This document shows, piece after piece, positions 7,400-10,998 of a DNA stretch of 10,998 nucleotides. The stretch covers positions 1 through 10,998 of the forward strand of contig CAMWWW010000051.1 of NCBI GenBank assembly GCA_947178015.1. Reading direction: 5' to 3'. Below the pieces are notes generated by a model, which was not told where the DNA came from, did not search any database, and was given only the letters and a program-made list of their open reading frames with translations. How positions within the stretch are numbered: the stretch's first letter is position 1; each line of letters begins with the position of its first letter. This DNA comes from an uncultured Clostridia bacterium. GTDB lineage: Bacteria > Bacillota > Clostridia > Lachnospirales > Lachnospiraceae. Made by a program: the position numbers and the translations under genes.

Positions 7400-8059
7400 A
7401 TGAAAAATACCATCACACGCTTCCACTACCGTGGAAGCCTTAAAGAAGAATATTCTGACGCCGAGCTGTCGGATGCCATCAGCCGCTGCACAGCCAGCGC
7501 ACAGAACCTTATCGATAACAGAGAAGCGATGACCATCGCCCTCTACCACTATAAGCGTATGCTGTTTCTATATGTGGAAGCAATCGGGGAGGAACGTCGT
7601 CCAGAAGAATTCTGTTCCAGCTTAACACCTTATATGCAGCTTTGGCCGGGAATCAACGAAAGCCGCATCTGGGCAGATATGTACCATATCTACTATCATG
7701 CCGTGCCGGAGAGCATCGAGGACTGGAAACGCCCAACAAAACCCGCATTGCAGCGCGGAAGAATCGCTTTTCTCTATCCCGATAAACTGTATAGCTATAT
7801 CCATCACCATCTCGCTATCGTGCGGGAAGGACGATTAACTGGCGATAAGTACCAGTCCATCGCGCTTCACGAAAATATTTTATTTTCCTACTTTGAAGAG
7901 CCAAAGACTATGCTTAATATACGACGGGATTCCTCCCTTGCCTCTGAGGCAATAAACGAATGGCTTGCTGTCGATCCCGAAAGCCATTTTATCCACCTGC
8001 CAGAATGTAAAGGAGAAAACTTTATGTTTTTACCCGCCTATTTTGCTGTACAACAATAA
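7400..8059 (+). CDS. Uncharacterised 219-aa protein downstream of the KDG-kinase-like gene
   Basis: I do not recognise the family. The protein is soluble-looking, with no signal peptide and no membrane segment. It is rich in aromatic residues and histidine in its middle, for example WPGINESRIWADMYHIYYH (82-100), DWK at 108-110 and YSYIHHHLAI (131-140). Later stretches include LHENILFSYFEEP (156-168) and FIHLPEC near 197-203. The scattered His, Glu, Tyr and Trp could suit a metal- or sugar-binding fold, but no known motif supports that. The coding region is open throughout. It begins 29 nt after the kinase stop, with AAAAGGA (7383-7389) about 10 nt before ATG 7400, so the two are probably co-transcribed. 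It is the last plus-strand gene before the convergent pair. A function in the same sugar route as the kinase is inference from position only. Confidence 0.8.
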   Translation: MKNTITRFHYRGSLKEEYSDAELSDAISRCTASAQNLIDNREAMTIALYHYKRMLFLYVEAIGEERRPEEFCSSLTPYMQLWPGINESRIWADMYHIYYHAVPESIEDWKRPTKPALQRGRIAFLYPDKLYSYIHHHLAIVREGRLTGDKYQSIALHENILFSYFEEPKTMLNIRRDSSLASEAINEWLAVDPESHFIHLPECKGENFMFLPAYFAVQQ

Positions 8060-8082
8060 CTATCACAATGCTATACTTTAAG

Positions 8083-8170
8083 TAAAATCATTCTCGAAAA
8101 AAGTCCGCATAGCCAGCGCTGCTATTTCTTCCGTCATTCCCTGCGAAAATAACAGCGCTGGCTATGCTTC
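8083..8170 (+). repeat. Short-form copy (copy M) of the dispersed palindromic repeat
   Basis: The leader and first arm resemble 10520-10575, including GTCCGCATAGCCAGCGCTGC. The left arm 8107-8127 and right arm 8147-8167 pair at 20 of 21 positions around a 19-nt loop. It lacks the long inner core present in the copy at 10494-10690. It lies between two convergent transcription units. Confidence 0.85.
8097..8167 (-). terminator. Candidate terminator of the decarboxylase/kinase unit
   Basis: Read on the minus strand, the 21-bp GC-containing stem (8167 to 8107) is followed after GGAC by a run of six T (8102 to 8097). It lies 59 nt beyond the stop of the minus-strand kinase gene. On the plus strand the same stem is followed only by a mixed CT stretch, so termination of the rightward genes is less convincing. 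The 4-nt gap before the T-run is a weakness. Confidence 0.45.
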
Positions 8171-8225
8171 TCCTTCATGCCTTTTTAAAAATAATGATTA
8201 TGCCTTCTCTTGTTTCAAATATAAC

Positions 8226-8822
8226 TTAATCAAATTCATTATATTGCTTAATTATATCGATAAGCTCTTTTATACAATCCTCAAATCGACGATTCTGATA
8301 CCGCTTTTCAATCCCGCAGGCAAGCAGATTTTCCTCTGAAAAATCCTTCTCATCCGCCAGATAACGCCTGCAAAGCTCTGTATAATTCGGATGTTTCTGT
8401 TGTTTCTCCCTAAACAGCGCCCTTTCAAGCCGCACACCATCTTCCACTTCAATATACAGCGGTACAAACTTCTCTGCCCCGTAATATGCTCTCATCCTTT
8501 GATACGATTCCAAAGTCCCCAAAAGCAGAAAATTTCCTTTCTGAACATCAAGCTGTCCATCATCCACGGTAAAATAATGCCACAGCCCATGAACCGTATG
8601 ATAAGAACGAAGCTCGATTACCTTCCCCTCTCCCTGAAAGTGCAGCAACTCGTTCTCTGACACAAAATGATACTCCCTGCCCTCCAATTCCCCCTCTCGC
8701 ATAGGGCGCGTGGTATAAAGAACCACCGTGCGAAAATTCTGCTGTTCCATAAGCGCTTTATATATCGTGTCCTTGCCGGCACAGCTCTTTCCCATCAAAT
8801 AAAATATCTTCCCGTTCCTCAT
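8226..8822 (-). CDS. Guanylate kinase-like P-loop nucleotide kinase
   Basis: Nucleotide-monophosphate kinase fold of the guanylate kinase group. The P-loop reads MGKSCAGKDT (10-19), and the GMP-binding segment follows the family pattern TTRPxRxGExxGxxYxF (37-53, TTRPMREGELEGREYHF). Later charged helices (RLERALFREK near 131-140, RRYLADEKDF near 152-161) fit the lid and C-terminal region. Length 198 is close to the usual 200. An Asp follows the P-loop Lys where housekeeping enzymes have Ser or Gly, and the family-typical GPSG start is GKSC. This is therefore probably a paralogue rather than the essential Gmk. The gene follows the decarboxylase by 25 nt on the same strand with only a weak ribosome site. 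Bacillus has the comparable order yaaO-tmk. Activity on GMP is plausible but unproven. Confidence 0.87.
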   Translation of the reverse strand: MRNGKIFYLMGKSCAGKDTIYKALMEQQNFRTVVLYTTRPMREGELEGREYHFVSENELLHFQGEGKVIELRSYHTVHGLWHYFTVDDGQLDVQKGNFLLLGTLESYQRMRAYYGAEKFVPLYIEVEDGVRLERALFREKQQKHPNYTELCRRYLADEKDFSEENLLACGIEKRYQNRRFEDCIKELIDIIKQYNEFD

Positions 8823-8847
8823 ATCATTCCGAGCCTACTTTCTCTTT

Positions 8848-10341
8848 TTATTCCTTTTGCCCTGTTTCCTTGCAGACAGGAAAGGTTCCCTCCACCCTCC
8901 GTCCATACAGCTCAAATCCTTGTCTCTCAAGCGCGTCCACTTTCTCTATCAGCGCCCTATCTATCCGCTCTCCCGGCGCGAGCAAAGGTATGCCGGGCGG
9001 ATACAGATAAAGATACTCACTACTTATTCTTTCTTCTGCCGCTGAAAAAGGCAGATACTCTTTCTCTGCATAAAATGCATCTGCTATCGTGAAAACAGCC
9101 GTCTTTGTCTCCATCCTCTCTTCCCAACATTCATTATACTCTAGAAAGCTGTCACATACCCTTTTTCTTGCAAGTCTCTCAACATCCTTCTCTCCACCCT
9201 GTGCATTTTCCAGCAAAAGGTCGATTTCCTTTAATGCGGATAAAAGACGTGAAAACCCTTCTTCCGTATCCATAACAGAAGTCAGAATCAGCGCATACTT
9301 TTCCATCGCCATTTCACATTGCAGTTTATAATCGCACCTAAGCTTTTCATACAGCCACTTTCCATGAAACAAAGAATGAACTTTTCCACATATAGACAAG
9401 AGAATTTTAGAATTATCCACATCATACACACTATATTTCCCCACAAGCTCCCGCCCCGGTATAGAAATATTCGAAAGCATGGAAATACCACCTCTCACAG
9501 AATCTAGCCTATTTTGATATTCATGAAAACACTTCTGCCCCTCCTTCAAAAAACAAACGGCCGCATCCATACTTGCCATCAGTACATACGAGGGACTTGA
9601 CGTCTGATAAATAGAAAGCATCTCCTCCACTCTGGATCTGTCTATCAAAGAACTATTCAGATGAAGAAGCCCTGTCTGCGTCAATGCAGGCAGCGTCTTA
9701 TGACAACTTTGCACCACAAGATCCGCTCCTCTGCTCACTGCCGATACTGGAAAATTTGCCTGATTAAAATGCGCCCCATGCGCTTCATCCACGATCAATG
9801 GAATTTCCCTGCGGTGCAAAATCTCTGCAATTGCTCCAATATCTGACACAATCCCCTCGTAGGTGGGAGAAGTAAGAATAACTGCACGTATCTGAGGATA
9901 CGACTGCAAAATCCTTTCTACTTTTACAGGAGAAATACCTCCTGCCATGCCATATTCTGCAATCCACTCTGGGTACACATATACCGCCTTTAGCTGATTT
10001 AACAAAAGCGCATGATAAACCGATTTATGACAATTTCTTGCAACCAGCACCATATCACCCGGCCGGACCGCCGCGCCGACAGCACTCAATATCCCGCCGG
10101 TACTACCATTCACCAAAAAATAACTGTGATCTGCCTGCCACAAAGAAGCGGCGCGCTCCATGGCATCCTTAAGAATTCCTTCTGCATGGTGCAGGTTATC
10201 TGTCCCCTCCACTTCCGTCAGATCTATCTGCCAAGGATTCCACCGAGGCAAACTCTCAACCCTTCTCTTATGACCGGGCATATGAAAAGGATAGATTCCC
10301 GAAGAGCTGTAACTTTCCAAACTTTTATAAAGCTTACTCAA
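8848..10341 (-). CDS. Orn/Lys/Arg decarboxylase-family PLP enzyme (YaaO-like)
   Basis: Fold-type I PLP enzyme, expected to decarboxylate a basic amino acid to a polyamine or its precursor in the cytosol. With the start used here (497 aa), landmarks are PFHMPGHKR (18-26), VNGSTGG (77-83), VDEAHGAHF (184-192, PLP-ring Asp and His) and SCHKTLPALTQ (212-222), where K215 carries the PLP. YPPGIPLLAPGERI near 447-460 marks the C-terminal domain. The size matches the short YaaO group rather than the 700-aa inducible decarboxylases. I chose TTG 10341 because GAGGAG ends 6 nt before it. In-frame ATG 10362 or TTG 10365 would extend the protein by 7 or 8 residues but have no visible ribosome site. It precedes the kinase gene in one unit. 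The true substrate (Arg, Lys or Orn) cannot be read from the sequence. Confidence 0.92.
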   Translation of the reverse strand: MSKLYKSLESYSSSGIYPFHMPGHKRRVESLPRWNPWQIDLTEVEGTDNLHHAEGILKDAMERAASLWQADHSYFLVNGSTGGILSAVGAAVRPGDMVLVARNCHKSVYHALLLNQLKAVYVYPEWIAEYGMAGGISPVKVERILQSYPQIRAVILTSPTYEGIVSDIGAIAEILHRREIPLIVDEAHGAHFNQANFPVSAVSRGADLVVQSCHKTLPALTQTGLLHLNSSLIDRSRVEEMLSIYQTSSPSYVLMASMDAAVCFLKEGQKCFHEYQNRLDSVRGGISMLSNISIPGRELVGKYSVYDVDNSKILLSICGKVHSLFHGKWLYEKLRCDYKLQCEMAMEKYALILTSVMDTEEGFSRLLSALKEIDLLLENAQGGEKDVERLARKRVCDSFLEYNECWEERMETKTAVFTIADAFYAEKEYLPFSAAEERISSEYLYLYPPGIPLLAPGERIDRALIEKVDALERQGFELYGRRVEGTFPVCKETGQKE

Positions 10342-10391
10342 TAAAAACTCCTCATTTCCCATCAAATATTGTTATATCTTGTAAATTAATC

Positions 10392-10426
10392 AACCCTATT
10401 ATTACCCAAAAAATAAAAAAAATCAA
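10392..10426 (-). promoter_or_regulatory. Candidate promoter of the decarboxylase/kinase unit
   Basis: On the minus strand TTGATT (10426 to 10421) and AATAAT (10403 to 10398) are 17 nt apart, with a T-rich spacer. That predicts a start about 50 nt before the TTG start codon. The region is very AT-rich, so chance matches are likely. The -35 box overlaps a fragment also found in the repeat family. Confidence 0.35.
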
Positions 10427-10434
10427 TAGGTTCC
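10422..10434 (+). repeat. Small fragment shared with the repeat family
   Basis: TCAATAGGTTCC occurs here and in the right part of the full repeat copy (10647-10658), and a one-base variant occurs in the inverted copy (about 10868-10879 on the minus strand). At 12 nt it could be chance, but its proximity to two copies of the repeat suggests a decayed remnant. Confidence 0.3.
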
Positions 10435-10464
10435 GCACTATAAGTCAAGATTCATTTAAATCAC

Positions 10465-10501
10465 TTGTTTACTATTTTTTGATAAAAGTATAAAATTATA
10501 G
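10465..10501 (+). promoter_or_regulatory. Weak promoter-like sequence reading into the full repeat copy
   Basis: TTGTTT (10465-10470) and TATAAA (10489-10494) are 18 nt apart, predicting a start near 10501, about 40 nt before the left arm of the repeat. The sequence is AT-rich and no gene follows. It matters only if the repeat is transcribed as an RNA. Confidence 0.25.
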
Positions 10502-10690
10502 TTTTTGTAAAAGCGATTCGTGAATTATTTTTGAGAAAGGTCCGCATAGCCAGCGCTGCTATTTCCTCCGTCACCCCGCTCTCGCTTAGTGAAAAACGTA
10601 GCGGACACTAAGCTCGTAAAATACCTCGCTAAGTGCCGACGTTTTTCAATAGGTTCCTTGAGGAAAATAGCAGCGCTGGCTATGCTGCTT
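10494..10690 (+). repeat. Full copy (copy A) of the nested palindromic repeat
   Basis: An AT-rich leader (10494-10543) precedes outer arms 10544-10568 and 10660-10685, which pair along 25 positions with one bulge and carry the AGCGCT core. Inside lies a second pair: TGAAAAACGT (10590-10599) with ACGTTTTTCA (10639-10648), continued imperfectly by CGG, CACT and AGC. An alternative local hairpin pairs GCTTAGTG (10584-10591) with CACTAAGC (10606-10613). No convincing protein is encoded. The structure suggests a MITE/REP-like element or a structured RNA; the family is not recognised. Confidence 0.85.
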
Positions 10691-10861
10691 TTATCGGTAT
10701 TCCAGACACGTCTGCTTTCTACTGGTTCTTTTAATCTTACCTATATTGCTAAACATACTTATTTCTTTGCTTTTCTTATTATCATATTATTAGTTTAAAA
10801 TTGGAAAAGAAAAACGGCGTGCCTAGAACATTCGGAAAAATAGCGCAGAGAATCGCCTATA
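10686..10861. other. Gene-free AT-rich spacer between two inverted repeat copies
   Basis: No open reading frame with a ribosome site and gene-like composition is visible. The stretch is AT-rich with many T-runs. It separates the plus-strand copy A from the minus-strand copy B. Together with the repeats it makes up the roughly 650-nt non-coding end of the window, beyond the decarboxylase start at 10341. Confidence 0.6.
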
Positions 10862-10998
10862 GTCCTCAAGGCACCTATTGAAAAACCTCGGCACATAATA
10901 GCTTGCGAATTATGCGGAACGGTTCAGCGAGGCATTATATGATCTTAGCGTCCGCTACGTTTTTCACTAAGCGAGAGCGGGGTGACGGAGGAAATAGC
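10862..10998 (-). repeat. Divergent copy (copy B) of the nested palindromic repeat, inverted and cut by the window edge
   Basis: Read on the minus strand from 10998, the first 49 nt (to 10950) are identical to 10558-10606. Similarity then continues to CCTCGCT and resumes at TGCCGAGGTTTTTCAATAGG and CCTTGAGGA. Compared with copy A it carries about 30 extra nt in the centre (about 10895-10924) with a small palindrome of its own (CATAA 10894-10898 / TTATG 10910-10914). The far arm with AGCGCT is not recognisable. The remaining arm and leader would lie beyond 10998. Confidence 0.85.

Noticed and set aside
8391..9092. Plus-strand open frames opposite the kinase and decarboxylase genes
   Set aside because: They are antisense to two genes with clear family motifs and read as low-complexity, Pro/Leu/Ser-rich translations.
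10589..10798. A 69-codon open frame with a hydrophobic C-terminus
   Set aside because: It begins inside the palindromic repeat, has no clear ribosome site, and its hydrophobic end comes from T-rich non-coding sequence.
10494..10998. CRISPR-like array
   Set aside because: The repeats are few, nested, in both orientations and irregularly spaced, with no spacer pattern or cas gene.

Overview
The window looks like a chromosomal piece of a low-GC Firmicute, most likely a Clostridia/Lachnospiraceae-type gut anaerobe. The reasons are the LplB/YtcP-style sugar ABC permeases with a large lipoprotein receptor, strong AGGAGG-type ribosome sites, AT-rich sigma-A promoters, and a YaaO-type decarboxylase followed by a guanylate-kinase-like gene. 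This placement is inference; no rRNA or marker gene is present.

Layout. Positions 1-306 are a control region with a plus-strand promoter, a candidate divergent minus-strand promoter and two identical 20-bp operator-like sites. Positions 307-6283 hold a tightly packed plus-strand operon for beta-fructoside use (sucrose and/or short fructo-oligosaccharides): two ABC permeases, a solute-binding lipoprotein, an intracellular GH32 beta-fructosidase and a PfkB fructokinase. After a 73-nt gap containing a hairpin that covers the next ribosome site come a KDG-kinase-like PfkB kinase (6357-7370) and an unrecognised 219-aa protein (7400-8059). A convergent minus-strand pair follows: a guanylate-kinase-like P-loop protein (8226-8822), downstream of a PLP-dependent Orn/Lys/Arg decarboxylase-family protein (8848-10341). 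From 10342 to 10998 there is no convincing gene, only repeats and promoter-like sequence.

How the genes work together: the lipoprotein captures the sugar outside the cell and the two permeases import it unphosphorylated, using an ATPase encoded elsewhere because none is present here. The GH32 enzyme cuts it in the cytosol and the fructokinase makes fructose-6-phosphate. The released glucose would need a glucokinase from elsewhere. The KDG-like kinase has no uronate-pathway partner in the window.

The most unusual content is a dispersed, nested-palindrome repeat family. Four copies or parts are visible: minus strand at 1-58 (cut by the window edge), plus strand at 8083-8170 (short form), plus strand at 10494-10690 (full form), and minus strand at 10862-10998 (cut by the window edge). 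They share an AT-rich leader and arms built around AGCGCT, but they have different cores. I do not recognise the family by name. The two window ends fall in the same arm of this repeat, so the 11-kb segment is bracketed by direct copies.
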